Assembly (NCBI GenBank): GCA_006503475.1
Contig: RSEH01000005.1
Coordinates: 124,001 to 188,000 of the forward strand
Length of the DNA stretch: 64,000 nucleotides
Reading direction: 5' to 3'
From: Stentor roeselii
Taxonomy: Eukaryota > Ciliophora > Heterotrichea > Heterotrichida > Stentoridae
Shown: positions 27,379-38,018 of the stretch, in pieces
Layout: every line of letters begins with the position of its first letter
How positions within the stretch are numbered: position 1 is the first letter of the stretch
Translations under genes and position numbers: made by a program
The notes under the pieces: generated by a model
What the model was told of the DNA's origin: nothing
Databases searched by the model: none
The model's input: only the letters and a program-made list of their open reading frames with translations

Positions 27379-27699
27379 CTAGTTCTCGTTCCAACGATGA
27401 CTGCATGAAACACATCTGAAAAATTGAGTCGCGGGCTCGTCTGCTGAACGGATTTGAATCATCTTGAAATAAGCTCGGTTTGATGGACATTTGGGACAGA
27501 TCACGTCGATTTGGTCAACATTTGCCCATTCTTCTGAACCTCCTAAGACGTCGTCGACTGGCTTTCTGGAGAGTTCTAGTTTTTTACTCATTTTGCTTCG
27601 GATTTTAAAGACGTATGGACAACTTTTACAGAAAAATTGAGTTACTGATGACTTCTGCTCTACTAATAAACAGTTGGCACATGTTGGGCAGAACATCAT
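27379..27699 (-). CDS. POLR3K: RNA polymerase III subunit RPC11/C11 (TFIIS-like)
   Basis: The protein has 106 aa from ATG 27699 (AATAAAATGATG), giving the family N-terminus MMFCPTCANCLLVE. The longer open frame upstream adds 44 residues with no family match. An N-terminal zinc ribbon (CPTC..CKSC) and a C-terminal TFIIS-type ribbon (CPKC..CVSC) are both complete. The RNA-cleavage signature RSADEPATQFFRC is intact, including the acidic DE pair. It drives transcript cleavage, termination and reinitiation by Pol III. Confidence 0.93.
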   Translation of the reverse strand: MMFCPTCANCLLVEQKSSVTQFFCKSCPYVFKIRSKMSKKLELSRKPVDDVLGGSEEWANVDQIDVICPKCPSNRAYFKMIQIRSADEPATQFFRCVSCSHRWNEN

Positions 27700-28552
27700 T
27701 TTATTAGAGTTTTTGGGAATAGTTGGAGAGGAGTATTGAGGGTGAAATTGGGGGTTTTTTAAGAAATGTTTGAGTTTTTTGATGGGGTTTGTGGGGATTA
27801 TTTTTTTGTTTATAGAAGTGGGAAAAATCAAGGTTTTAATTATTCAAATTTATATGAGTGGATTCTGGGTATTGGGTTTGATAATTTTAATCACAGGAGA
27901 TAATATGAAATTGGATTAATAGAAAGATTTTGTACATTTCGATCAGTTTGATCTTGTGGTAATGATTAATTTTTTCTTTTTTTGAGTTGAGAGGGTTGGT
28001 TGATTCTCCAACATCACTAATCCTTATAATACAAACATCCATAAGTAGATTAAAAATTCTTACTATAAGTCATATAAGAAGAAGTTATCATCATAAAACT
28101 AAATTTTCTTTTTCGATTATTTGACTCGGAACTCATTGAGCCTTCAGAGAGGATTATTTCAGTTGGTTCATGAAAATTTTAAATTTATTGAAGCTCGAAA
28201 ATAATCCTATCAAAACAAGTAGGTTTAGGCGAAATCACATAAATATTATCAGGATTAAAAGAATATGTTTAAGCCTCTTTTTTGATATCTATTTCTTAAT
28301 TTTCTTGAAGTTTCTCAAAGTTTTCCCAAAACCCAAGCCTCTGATAACTGTCCAAAAAAATAGAAAATTTCGTGAATTTTCTCAAATCTTCAACATTCCC
28401 AGATGCCATCCAAATATATTTCCCTCTCCCTAAAATCCCAAAACCATTCGCCACTTCCCCAAAAGAATTCAAGAGTTTTTAATCAGCCAATCAGAATTCA
28501 AAACACTAAAAAAGTATTCATATCTAAAAAAAATAGGAAAATATATAAAAGC
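27700..28552. other. Intergenic, 853 bp, nothing assigned
   Basis: This lies between the divergent starts of RPC11 and the H1-like gene. It is AT-rich with homopolymer runs. A plus-strand frame at 28170-28433 and the in-frame extension of the H1-like gene are composition artefacts as far as I can tell. No tRNA-like or repeat element is seen. Confidence 0.35.
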
Positions 28553-28969
28553 ATGCCAGCTAAAAATTCTCAAGGACAAGTGACTCCATCGAGATCCCGA
28601 CCAGGAAGTTCAAGAAACACTCCAGCAAAGGTTCGAGACGATCCAGTTGAGCAGAAGTCAGCAGCAAAGTCTCCTAAAGCGAGCAGACAAAGTGAGAGAT
28701 CAAGAAGCCGAACCCCCGTGAAATCGCCTAAAGAAGAAAAGCGAACTCCAGCTAAAGTTGCAGTGACAGCCCCAGCTGTAGAAGAAGTAAAAACTCCGAA
28801 GAAAACACCTTCGAAAACACAGTCGAAATCACCTGTCAAGACACCTGCAAAGACTCCTTCGAAGTCTCCAGCCAAGGCGGCTTCTAAGTCACCCAGCAGG
28901 ACACCCAAGAAGACTCCTTCGAAGTCTCCAGTAAAGACTCCCAGGTCAGGAAGAAAGACGCCAAATTAG
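28553..28969 (+). CDS. H1-like basic protein made of S/T-P-K repeats, no globular domain
   Basis: The protein has 138 aa from ATG 28553 (TATAAAAGCATG). Almost the whole protein is Lys, Ser, Thr, Pro and Ala, with about twenty SPxK/TPxK-type units (TPKKTPSKS, SPVKTPAKTP). Such motifs bind the minor groove of AT-rich DNA and are CDK phosphorylation sites. Ciliate macronuclear linker histones are known to lack the winged-helix domain, and this fits. A ribosome- or cytoskeleton-associated basic protein is a less likely alternative. The upstream 50 codons of open frame are probably non-coding. Confidence 0.75.
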   Translation: MPAKNSQGQVTPSRSRPGSSRNTPAKVRDDPVEQKSAAKSPKASRQSERSRSRTPVKSPKEEKRTPAKVAVTAPAVEEVKTPKKTPSKTQSKSPVKTPAKTPSKSPAKAASKSPSRTPKKTPSKSPVKTPRSGRKTPN

Positions 28970-29481
28970 GATTAATAATTTATTCACTTTTGGGAGAGGC
29001 TTGTTTGAAGATATGAATCATGAGGCATTTTTTTGGTTTTATGACTTTCTGATTTTTGAAAATAAAAGATTTCGTTTAAGGTGATTGATAATGGTTAGGT
29101 TTGTTGATTGGGAATATTGTTTAGGGGAGATGGGAGAGGGATAGGATTTAAGGTAGGAAGTTAGATGTTTTTTAAATTTTTACTTGAAGTTAGGTTGTGA
29201 AAAAATAGGAAAAGGTTGTGGGTATTTATATGGATGGAGATTGGTGATTGTTTGTGCAATTTTCTCAGGGTGATCTGTGTTTAAACTTATAAGACACTAA
29301 TAATCTTACTTAATCAGAACAGTTATTTTGTTATTAAAGTTACATCTAAATAAATTCAACAATCTTCACTTCTGATATAATTCAAAATACTTTCCAAAAC
29401 CTTCAAAAAAAATAACTAATCCTTAAATTTACTTAGTTTCCAAGTAAAATAGCTCAAAACATAGGAAATCAGTAATAAACA
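28970..29481. other. Intergenic, 512 bp, nothing assigned
   Basis: This lies between the H1-like gene and the receptor gene on the same strand. It is G/T-rich in its first half and A/T-rich in its second half. No ORF, RNA-like or repeat element is seen. Confidence 0.35.
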
Positions 29482-32400
29482 ATGGTAATCCTTCAGTTTT
29501 TCCTAATCATCCAAGAGATTCAAGCACTGGAAATCCAAATTTTCTCTTCATCCTTCACAGATCCAGTTCATTATCTCTCCATCAGTCAGCACTTGAGCGA
29601 CCTTAAACATTTCGTGGTCAATTCACATCTAACATCAATTGAAGACACTTCAAACTTAGATGGTTCAAGTATCGACCTTGCAATAGACCTGACATCATCG
29701 CTTCTTTTAAGTCAAACTATTTTAGGCTATTGTGAAAGTTTCGAAATTCCAGTTCTTTATCTAGACCCGAGGACTTTCATTAAGTCAACATGGGCTTTTT
29801 GTCTTCATTCTGATATCGAATACCACGCTTTAAGTCTTGTTATGCTTGTAAGTCATTTGGAATGGTACCGAGTTGCTTTGATTAGTCAAAATGACGAACT
29901 ATCAATCAAAATATCTGAAAAATTTGAATCCTTAAGTTCTTCGGCTTTGCATACTTATCTGTCGTTAGATGCTTCAAGTGAAACAGTGGATGACCTGGTA
30001 AGTAAAAAGCTGAAAAGTGAAGGATTTAAACAAGTTTTAATCATCGGTGAAGGAGAGTTCGTTGACAGATTATGTGCATCGATGCAGTCTCATATGATGT
30101 ATCATTATTCAGGTATCATTTCAGGCTCATTGTCAAGTTGGAGTCTTTACAATGAGAAGTCAGTCTTCATTGTAGAAGCAGGTCTCGAGCAAGCATCATC
30201 AAAAATCAGTTACGAACTTCTGGCAATAGAAAAACTACTTGATTCTATTGATAAAAAGTTCGGTAAAAACGAAATAAATGGCAAATCAATACATGATTTC
30301 CTCGAATCAATTACTTTAAATCACATGAAACGTCCAATTTTCACCGTGATAAACAAAGTGAACTCTCAAAAGACCCAAATAGGTTCATTCACTGGAAAAG
30401 GAATAATCTTAACTTCACCTCTGGTATTTCCGACAGTTGTACCTGACAACACGCCGCCATTGATATACTCATCACTAAGCATGAACAACCCTTCAGGTTT
30501 CCCAAGTGCGACATACACTCCATACATGCAAACAGGTGCAATTGTTGCCTATAAGTTAATAAGCCAGTCCCAATCAAAGCTAAAAAATCATCTTTTAAGT
30601 CCTTTTTCAGCCTCTTGCGGTTCAGAATTTTTCGTCGAGGTCTTGTCTCAGATGTGCTGGTCTCAGTCTTCTCAGGCATTAGGAAACTTTTACCTGACCT
30701 CGCCGATTTTTTCAGTCACTGAAGGGGAAAGTTCAGTTTTTCAAAGTTTAAACTTAAAAGTTCCGATGATTGGAGGAATGGATACAACATCTGACCTGTC
30801 AAATTCCACAAAATATCCTTTTTTTACTAGAATAGTTGGATCTATTGATACAACTGCTTACTTGATCAACATTTTTTCAGCGATGAATTGGGATAGATTT
30901 TCGATTATTTACACAAATACAAGCATCTTTCGAGCAGTTCATCAAAGCATCGTCGGGCTTAATGTGAAAATAGAAAATTCTGAAAGTTTAAGAGTCTTGC
31001 CTGCCGGGTACAATGATTCCATGTTTGAAGAGTACAAAGATGTTTTTTTAGAAGTTGATAGGACCAAGTTGAGGACGATTTTTTTGATTACTTTGATTGA
31101 TGAAGCTTTTCATATTGCTAAAGGGTTTAAAAGGATTGGACTGAAAACTGGAGATTTGATTGGTTTTTTCACTATGCTTATTTCGAGTAATGTCAATGTT
31201 CAGACTGACCCGGTGCTGAAAGAAGCCTTTGTTGATATTTTTCAATATGGACTTATCGTCTCTGGACTTGAGTTTATTGGAGACTACGGCGCGGCTGTCA
31301 AGGAAAGTATCAAGGAGACCATCGGAGAACGGGTGGAAAACACTTGTTATTCTTTTGACGCTATGATGCTCGGAATCAACGCGATTGACTACCTGTTAAT
31401 GGCTGGTTTGCCTTATGAGGACCCATCAGTTCTATTGAAATCGATCAGAAATCAACGATTTGAGGGTTGTTCTGGAATCATTTCAATCGACCCCAACTCG
31501 AACGACCGAAGAAACTACAAGTTTGGACTGTTCCAACTGGTCTACAACAACAACACCCAGAGCTACGAAGACAATCTCGTAGCAGTCATAGATCAAGACG
31601 AAATAGCTCCAGTGGTGATGGTCGATAACTTCACTTGGGACTCACAGTTCACCAGTGTGCCTTCCAACAGTCGCCTCGATGGACTGTCCTGTCCTTTTGA
31701 AGACCGAGAAATCAGAAGTCATTCAACTTCAAAAGGACTTTTATGGTTTTTCGTCGTTTTTTACATGATCTACACCCTACTCGTCTCTGTCTTCATTTGG
31801 CTGAAGTGGTGGAATAAAAATGCTAAAATGATGGACCAGCCCTTACCTGAAAAATTCGGAGATCATGTCGTGATGATCATGATTTTTGTTGATTTTTTAC
31901 AAGTCGTTGGAATGGGTCCTGAACTTCATCCTTTTTTGTTCGGGACTGAAACTTTACCTGAAGCGGTTTCAATCAATTTGTCGAATATTATCAACTTTAC
32001 CAAAGAAGTTTATTGGATGGCTCTTTACATCACTTTGATCGTGGTTCTTTCCTGGCTACTTGTTTCTGTGATTATCATCGGAAGACTTGGAGAAACTTAT
32101 GATTTAAAGATATTCAAAGCTATCAATAAATTAGGAATTAACTTGATTCCTCTTGTTGCTGATGCTTTATTTTTACCTGTTGTTAGTATTTGTTTTTTTA
32201 TTTATGACTGTGAAAAAAGCACTGGTAATGACCTGACTGATGCTTTTCTTACGAAGGACTGCTACACTTATTGCTGGGAAGGAAGCCACTTAACTTATGT
32301 GATTTTAGCGAGTTTAGCACTCATTGTTTATCTGCCCTTGAGCATCTTTCTTCGTCCTCTCTGGCAGGAACTAGAGCCAGATGTGAACATTCACACGAAT

Positions 32401-32952
32401 TCAATCAACTACATTGGAAAAGGCTCCATTCAAGTAGCTGTCGTTGTTCTTAATAGAACAGTGAAGAAAGTTCACCAGTCATTATTCGGATTAGTCCTTA
32501 TTTTGATTTTTTTATTATTTTCTTTTATTCTTGTCAGGTTCAAACCTTATAACTATGCAAGAGCAAATCTTTGGAAACTTTTAAGTCATGTCGCGATTTG
32601 TTGGGTTTTTTTGTTGGCTTCTATTTATTGGTACACGAAATTCGCTCCTTATCTTTGGACGGCTTTGCTTATTTTTGGATGGGTCGGATTAGGAGTGGCT
32701 GGGACTTTATATCAAAAAAAACATTATCCTTCTTTGCTGGTTAGTGAAAAGCCGCTGGATATTTCAGCTCTTGTAAAATTCACTTTTTCGAAAAGTATTA
32801 AATTAGCTGATCAGACTCTTAAAAGGATGTCAACTATTAACTTTATTGTTGGAGAAAAATATGAAATCAAAGATGCGGAATCGTATAGTCCTGCTAAGAG
32901 GAGTAGTGCAGTTTTTGACTTTGATGGAAGATTTGATCAAGATAATAAATAG
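29482..32952 (+). CDS. Large receptor: two periplasmic-binding-type (ANF-receptor-like) domains plus multi-TM region
   Basis: The protein has 1156 aa. A hydrophobic N-terminus (MVILQFFLIIQEIQA) looks like a signal peptide. Residues about 20-330 and 400-720 each look like a type I periplasmic-binding fold, the ligand domain of class C GPCRs, glutamate receptors and natriuretic receptors; the second is clearer (PMIGGMDTTSDLSN, YPFFTRIVGSIDTTAYL, SFDAMMLGINAIDYLL). A region with about eight TM helices follows (from LLWFFVVFYMIYTLLV), with FKPYNYARANLW near the end. It should be a cell-surface sensor. The TM part does not clearly match class C GPCRs and may be ciliate-specific. Confidence 0.75.
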   Translation: MVILQFFLIIQEIQALEIQIFSSSFTDPVHYLSISQHLSDLKHFVVNSHLTSIEDTSNLDGSSIDLAIDLTSSLLLSQTILGYCESFEIPVLYLDPRTFIKSTWAFCLHSDIEYHALSLVMLVSHLEWYRVALISQNDELSIKISEKFESLSSSALHTYLSLDASSETVDDLVSKKLKSEGFKQVLIIGEGEFVDRLCASMQSHMMYHYSGIISGSLSSWSLYNEKSVFIVEAGLEQASSKISYELLAIEKLLDSIDKKFGKNEINGKSIHDFLESITLNHMKRPIFTVINKVNSQKTQIGSFTGKGIILTSPLVFPTVVPDNTPPLIYSSLSMNNPSGFPSATYTPYMQTGAIVAYKLISQSQSKLKNHLLSPFSASCGSEFFVEVLSQMCWSQSSQALGNFYLTSPIFSVTEGESSVFQSLNLKVPMIGGMDTTSDLSNSTKYPFFTRIVGSIDTTAYLINIFSAMNWDRFSIIYTNTSIFRAVHQSIVGLNVKIENSESLRVLPAGYNDSMFEEYKDVFLEVDRTKLRTIFLITLIDEAFHIAKGFKRIGLKTGDLIGFFTMLISSNVNVQTDPVLKEAFVDIFQYGLIVSGLEFIGDYGAAVKESIKETIGERVENTCYSFDAMMLGINAIDYLLMAGLPYEDPSVLLKSIRNQRFEGCSGIISIDPNSNDRRNYKFGLFQLVYNNNTQSYEDNLVAVIDQDEIAPVVMVDNFTWDSQFTSVPSNSRLDGLSCPFEDREIRSHSTSKGLLWFFVVFYMIYTLLVSVFIWLKWWNKNAKMMDQPLPEKFGDHVVMIMIFVDFLQVVGMGPELHPFLFGTETLPEAVSINLSNIINFTKEVYWMALYITLIVVLSWLLVSVIIIGRLGETYDLKIFKAINKLGINLIPLVADALFLPVVSICFFIYDCEKSTGNDLTDAFLTKDCYTYCWEGSHLTYVILASLALIVYLPLSIFLRPLWQELEPDVNIHTNSINYIGKGSIQVAVVVLNRTVKKVHQSLFGLVLILIFLLFSFILVRFKPYNYARANLWKLLSHVAICWVFLLASIYWYTKFAPYLWTALLIFGWVGLGVAGTLYQKKHYPSLLVSEKPLDISALVKFTFSKSIKLADQTLKRMSTINFIVGEKYEIKDAESYSPAKRSSAVFDFDGRFDQDNK

Positions 32953-33103
32953 TTATTTAGATTTAAAGTATTTTTATTTCGATGGGTTATGTGATGAAAA
33001 ATTGTTTCTGTGTAGAAATTTTTTATTAATTGATTGAATGAAAATTTTTAAAGTTTGAATCATTTGAAGTAGATAATTGAATCAGATATGAATATGCAAT
33101 AAA

Positions 33104-34033
33104 ATGATAAATGATCAATTAATTGTTTCATATAAAATGTTGATGAAATTGATTTCATTAGAATACAAGCGATATAAAGAAAGAGGATTCTTGAGCTTGA
33201 TATCTCTCAGTTTGCTTTATCTTTATTTCACTTTTCTTCCTATTCTATCTTTATCTCTTTACAAGACCCTTCCTTCCTTCCGCCTTTACCCGCTATTTGT
33301 AATCGGTTCCTTCATGGTTCACCTTGTGGTCTACCTAACAGCGAATTCTTTTTTCACCCTTCTCTACATCTTAGAAAATCCTTTAATCGAATCCTGGAAG
33401 ATCTCAAAAGAGCCCTGGCCATGGAAATCCGATCCATTATTCAAAGACAAGCTGATAAAAGTGTTGAAATCCTTCCTTCTCAACAACACCATCGTGATAA
33501 TCCCTCTTTCTCTCCTTCAAGGTCTTCGTGTAAATTACTTAACAAGACCAGAAGACTTTCCTTCTCTTTCAATCAACTTCTTCCAGATCCTTTTCTTTAT
33601 ACTAGTTGAAGACTGTTTATTTTACTGGTCCCATCGTATTTTACACAGTGCTTATTTATATAAAAATATTCATAAACAACATCACGAGTTCAATATTTCA
33701 ATAAGCGTTGCTTCAGAATACTCTCATCCTTTAGAGTTCTTTATCGGAAATATAGTTCCAGTAGGTGCCGGGCCTTTTATATTACGAGTTCTTTCAATAG
33801 ATGTGCATATTTTGACCTGGTTTTTATGGATCACTTTTAGGTCTTTTCATACCTCAGAAGGACATTCAGGGTATAATCTTCCTTTCAGTCCTTTCAGGTT
33901 TCTACCGTTTGGAGTTTCTTCAAGATTTCACGACGACCATCACCTGAAGAATCTCGGAAACTTCGGAAGCATGCTGGTCTTTTGGGACTCGATCTGCGGG
34001 ACGAACCAGGAACTTAAATCTAAAAAGGATTAA
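33104..34033 (+). CDS. Sterol C4-methyl oxidase-like fatty acid hydroxylase superfamily enzyme
   Basis: The protein has 309 aa with several TM helices. The three His clusters that hold the di-iron centre are present: HRILH, HKQHHEF and HDDHH, the last a variant of HDYHH. EDCLFYWSHR ahead of the first box and the EYSHPLE motif match the C4-methylsterol oxidase branch (ERG25/SMO). The enzyme would oxidise sterol methyl groups in the ER. Substrate choice is not certain, since C5-desaturase and other hydroxylases share these boxes. Confidence 0.87.
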   Translation: MINDQLIVSYKMLMKLISLEYKRYKERGFLSLISLSLLYLYFTFLPILSLSLYKTLPSFRLYPLFVIGSFMVHLVVYLTANSFFTLLYILENPLIESWKISKEPWPWKSDPLFKDKLIKVLKSFLLNNTIVIIPLSLLQGLRVNYLTRPEDFPSLSINFFQILFFILVEDCLFYWSHRILHSAYLYKNIHKQHHEFNISISVASEYSHPLEFFIGNIVPVGAGPFILRVLSIDVHILTWFLWITFRSFHTSEGHSGYNLPFSPFRFLPFGVSSRFHDDHHLKNLGNFGSMLVFWDSICGTNQELKSKKD

Positions 34034-34042
34034 CTAGGTTAC

Positions 34043-34831
34043 TTAATGAAAAAAAAGATTCAAGGAAGGAGAACTGTCAGCCTTCTTCAAATTTTTACTG
34101 CAGGTTAAACATTCACAAGAATGATGACCCGAGTCGCCAGTGGAACCACTTTCATTTAATTTTTTAATGATTTTTCGATATTTTCGCTTATTTGTGAAGA
34201 GGAAATCTTTTAAACTCCCAGCTTGTCGGTTTAACCGAGCAGCTTCTTCTTCTAATAAAAAAATTGTTTGTTTTAAGGAATTGCTGTTGTTTTTCCATTC
34301 GTTTTTTAAAGTCTTGAGTTTATTTTTGAGTTCTTGTTTTTTTCGAGTTTCTGTAAAAAGTCCTGATTTTGATTCAAGCCTTTTAAGTCGATCTTCTAAG
34401 TGATTAGTTCTGAGTTTATTGACTTCTATTGATTGGAAATTCACTTTATTCCGTTCTTCACATTCGTTGATGGAAGTTTTTAATTCTTTGATCTCTTTAT
34501 AAAGCTCTTCAAGAGCGTTGGTCCGAATAGAAAGTAAAGGCAAAAATGGCACTTTTGAACTGTTTTGCACAACAATTTCAGGATTTCTTCTTAAACTCGG
34601 ACTTTTCATCTCCAGGTTGTTCAAAACTTCAGCACGAGAGTTGAGAATGGAACGGAACTTAACTTTTTCTTTTATATTATTTAAATTTGAGTCAATCGGC
34701 TTGAAACTTTCAGATGGCTTTGAAGAGTGGCTTGCAAAGTCGTTTAAGTAGAACTTTGGATTAGGAGTAATGCGATCTTCTAGTCTTCTTAAAAGGTTTT
34801 CTGATGATTTTGGCTCTTCGTTGTGATCCAT
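34043..34831 (-). CDS. Coiled-coil protein, function unknown
   Basis: The protein has 262 aa. The N-terminal half is polar and disordered. A coiled coil covers about residues 105-225 (ALEELYKEIKELKTSI, LEDRLKRLES, LLEEEAARLNRQ). The C-terminus has a CxxC pair (HSCECLTCSK). The stop is 9 bp from the convergent sterol-oxidase gene stop, and the start context is TTTATAAATGG. Confidence 0.65.
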   Translation of the reverse strand: MDHNEEPKSSENLLRRLEDRITPNPKFYLNDFASHSSKPSESFKPIDSNLNNIKEKVKFRSILNSRAEVLNNLEMKSPSLRRNPEIVVQNSSKVPFLPLLSIRTNALEELYKEIKELKTSINECEERNKVNFQSIEVNKLRTNHLEDRLKRLESKSGLFTETRKKQELKNKLKTLKNEWKNNSNSLKQTIFLLEEEAARLNRQAGSLKDFLFTNKRKYRKIIKKLNESGSTGDSGHHSCECLTCSKNLKKADSSPSLNLFFH

Positions 34832-34992
34832 TTATAAAGAAAGTCCTGGTTTTTTGAAACTTATTCGAAAAATAATGAAAAAAGTTAACTTTTTGGAAAA
34901 TTTTAGATTTTTTTTAGGAAATATTCGAACAAGAGAGAATTCCTTTGATTTTCAAATCTTTTTATTTTGATTATTCAAATTACCCTATTTTA

Positions 34993-37900
34993 TCAATCAT
35001 TCTGCAAAGTCTCCTTCAAATCAAGTCCGTTGAGCAAGTCCTGCATGGTGAAAAACTCACTGGCAAGGTTAAGTAAAGTTCTATTTTGCTTAGAAATAAT
35101 ATCTCTTTCTTTTCTGTTTTTCTCAAAAAGTCCAGAGACCATTTTCACGAGTTCCTCATCACTGACAGTAAACCCATCAGCTTTTTCATCATCTTCGACC
35201 TGTTTGACAGCGATATCAGCAAGAGTTGAGGTAGTGACCAAGAAGTTCGAAGTGTTTTGCCTTAGTGACTTTTGCCTGCTGAAGTTGATAGTCGTGAGTT
35301 TTCTCTGCTTTTCCCTGACACTTTTCAGGTAAGGACTATTATTTCTATTATGAAGCTCTCCCATCACAATGACTTTATCGCCTTTCAACAACGGAGCTTC
35401 AAAGTCAGGTTTAGTGAAAACATAAGGAATTTCATTATTCAAGTACCCTACGCCTCTATATATCGCCAAAGGAATCACTGGTCTTTCTAGTTGAATTAAA
35501 TAAAAGAAAAGTTTAGAGAAAGTCGTTTTTCCAGTGATAGTTTCAGGGATTTCTATAAGATTTATTCGGTAATTTTCGTCGACTCCTGTCGCATTGAAGA
35601 GGTCTTCGTATAGAACAAGACGACTTACCAGGTCGATTATGAAATTGTTATGATAACCTTGAGCTGTTATATAGTCCATCGCACTTGAACCGAAGACATT
35701 CGCTGCAGCATATCTCGGCCAAGTGATAAGCGGCATTGTTTCAAGTTCAACAGGGAATCTATAAGCCATATACTTCATATTAACCTCGTCTACAAGTTCA
35801 ACAGTGAACTTCACTGAAAAATTTCTCTCAATAATGCCAACAAGTGGTAAAGTCCCAGAGTCCTCCATATCTGACCCAGGAATTTTCGAGCTTAGTAAAA
35901 TTGCATGATAAGCGAAGTTAATAGCTGTATGGGAAAGTTCGTCTATATCTGATAAAGTGCATTCAAAATAAAGAACTTCTTTATTTTTCATCATAATTCT
36001 GTTCCACTTCTCATCAGGTGACTGGTCAGTCACATAGCAAATGACCTGACTGCTCATTTTATTGAAACTTTCTAAAATAATCTCTAAATGTTCAATTCCC
36101 CCGAAGACTAAAATATGATCCCAAATCTTTCCTCTTAAATCCTGCTCCCACATTAAAAAATGTCGAGATTCAACTTCTTTTTTCACAGTTTTCCTTACAG
36201 AAGGTGTTTGCAGCAAAGAAAAGCTCTGAACCATTTCACCATCAAGAACATTTTTCTGAAAGTTCAAATCAATATCAAGATTTTTAATACTTTCCGCCTT
36301 TTCCTGGTCACTTGAAATAAGAAAAGCACGATCTCCTAATTTAACAACATAATTAACAGGATTCAGTAAAATCGTCGGCAATTCATCACCTTGAAGGTCA
36401 TCAAGAACAGTCTGGACTCCAACAAGCAGCGAATCGCACTGTTGGTAAAGTTCTTCTAAAACAGTGATAAAGTTCGAGCCCACCAGGTGTTCAGGAAAGT
36501 CGACCAAATAAAACTCATTCGACAAGCCCATCACGTATTCATTGATCCAGTGATTCTTAAGTGCTTGTTTTTTCATAGTCCCAGAAGATGAGACTATCAA
36601 GTTGCAGATTAAAGTACTCATACCTGGAGTGAAAACATTTGATGCTAGTAAAGATAACTTCAGCTGCCATGTACTGAAACCAGTGTTCCAACCTGCCCAG
36701 TAACTGTGAATTAATAGGTCTGGCTTTACTAGCTGCAAAAAGACAGGGGTACTGCTGGAAAAGTCCTTAACTGCACTTGAAGCGAGAACTGCGTAGGTAT
36801 CGCTCGGGCCCACGTCTTCGAGGTATTGATCTGTTAAGATGAAAACGCCTTTGCTTAGTTTTACAGATGCACTTTTTAGAACCTTTTGGTCTACGATGTC
36901 ACCCTCGAGGTATTGAACGGTGTCTTCGTATATCGGGTGGTTAAGAATCGCAAGAATTTCACGACTAGGGGGATGATTCCTGACAATAAGTACTTTACAT
37001 GACTTCATTTTCATATTATGGTCAGTATGGTAAAGTTCTTTCAAGAACCTAAATAAAGTGGTTCCACTGAACGATCCTGAAATCACAATATGCTTGTTGG
37101 GGTCGATTTTGTAGTCTTTTCTGTAAGGCGACGTGTTTTTCATCAACTCATTTAACTTGCTGGTCTGCTGACTCATGATGATGATGACGATTATGATGAA
37201 GAGGCCGATAATCGCTCGTGCTAATGTCGTGGTTGGGTAGAAGTCGCCATATCCAATTGTAAAAATCGTAATTATCATGTAGTAGAATGTCCAATCAAAT
37301 GTCAGTTCTAAGGAATTGTCAGGCATGTTTATGTTGAAGTCGCTTGTTCTGTTTAAACTGTGCACTATTCCTGTTGATATGAAGAGTAAGGCGAATATTG
37401 TTGCTATTGTTATCATTATTTGACGCTTTACATCTGCACTTTGAAGAGCTGTACTCCCTTGCTGGTCTTCTTTGTTGCTCTATTTAAATATACTGTGAAA
37501 AGACGGTAGAGACGTAGAATACGGATCACTCTGATTATTCGTAAAATACGTGCGAACATTAAGGTGTTTGAGTTGTTTTGGTTCTATTTGGAGGATACTG
37601 TGAAGAGGTTTAAAATAACTGGAAATATCGTGATTAGGTCTACTAGATTCATTGGGCTTAACAGGAATTCTCGTTTGTCTTTAGATATTGTAAAACCCCA
37701 TAAGTAGTCTACTGAAAACAGAGCAGCTACTACGTACTCAACAGTCGACATCATCACCGAGTTATCATTCATATAAGTACTCGCCACATACATCACACAA
37801 GAAAATATACTCAAAAGTGACTGAAAGAAATTCCCAGTAAGTTTCGCAATCATACTTAAAGTCAACGCGCTTAGAACTTGAGCTTTTTTATTCGTTTTAA

Positions 37901-38018
37901 AAAGTTCCTCAACATCCACAGAGCTAGTCCTCTTAAACCTCGAGTCCCAAACATCTTTTTTCACAGTTTTTTTCCTTTCAATATTGAATTCCAGATTCTT
38001 ATCCTTTTCCACCTTCAT
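34993..38018 (-). CDS. BK/Slo-type voltage-gated K+ channel with RCK domains
   Basis: Assembled from three exons, the protein has about 998 aa. Exon 1 holds S1-S3. Exon 2 (37494-37583) holds S4 with Arg at every third place (ARILRIIRVIRILRLYR). Exon 3 holds S5, the filter TIGYGD and a long RCK gating region with KHIVISGSFSGTTL, DTYAVLAS and LLASNVFTPGMSTLICNLI, typical of calcium-bowl-type Slo channels. The exons are separated by a 15-nt intron (37584-37598) and a 14-nt gap (37480-37493); a 14-nt intron would be exceptional, so a sequence error cannot be excluded. The start lies 12 bp from the start of the divergent gene. Confidence 0.88.
37480..37493 (-). other. Putative 14-nt intron in the BK channel gene
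   Basis: On the minus strand it reads GTATATTTAAATAG, bounded by LYRLFT on one side and SNKEDQQGS on the other. It begins GT, ends AG and carries an in-frame stop for the downstream frame. The alternative is that the reading frame shifts downstream near 37428 by a sequence error. Confidence 0.5.
37584..37598 (-). other. 15-nt intron in the BK channel gene
   Basis: On the minus strand it reads GTATCCTCCAAATAG and holds an in-frame TAG. Removing it joins FPVILNLFT to NQNNSNTLMF and links S3 to S4 in one frame. Confidence 0.85.

Noticed and set aside
28170-28433. 87-codon frame (+) upstream of the H1-like gene
   Set aside because: Composition is that of AT-rich spacer DNA with no domain, and it overlaps the region just before a better-supported start.
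28570-28908. 112-codon antisense frame across the H1-like gene
   Set aside because: A shadow of the Lys/Ser/Pro/Thr-rich repeat codons on the other strand.
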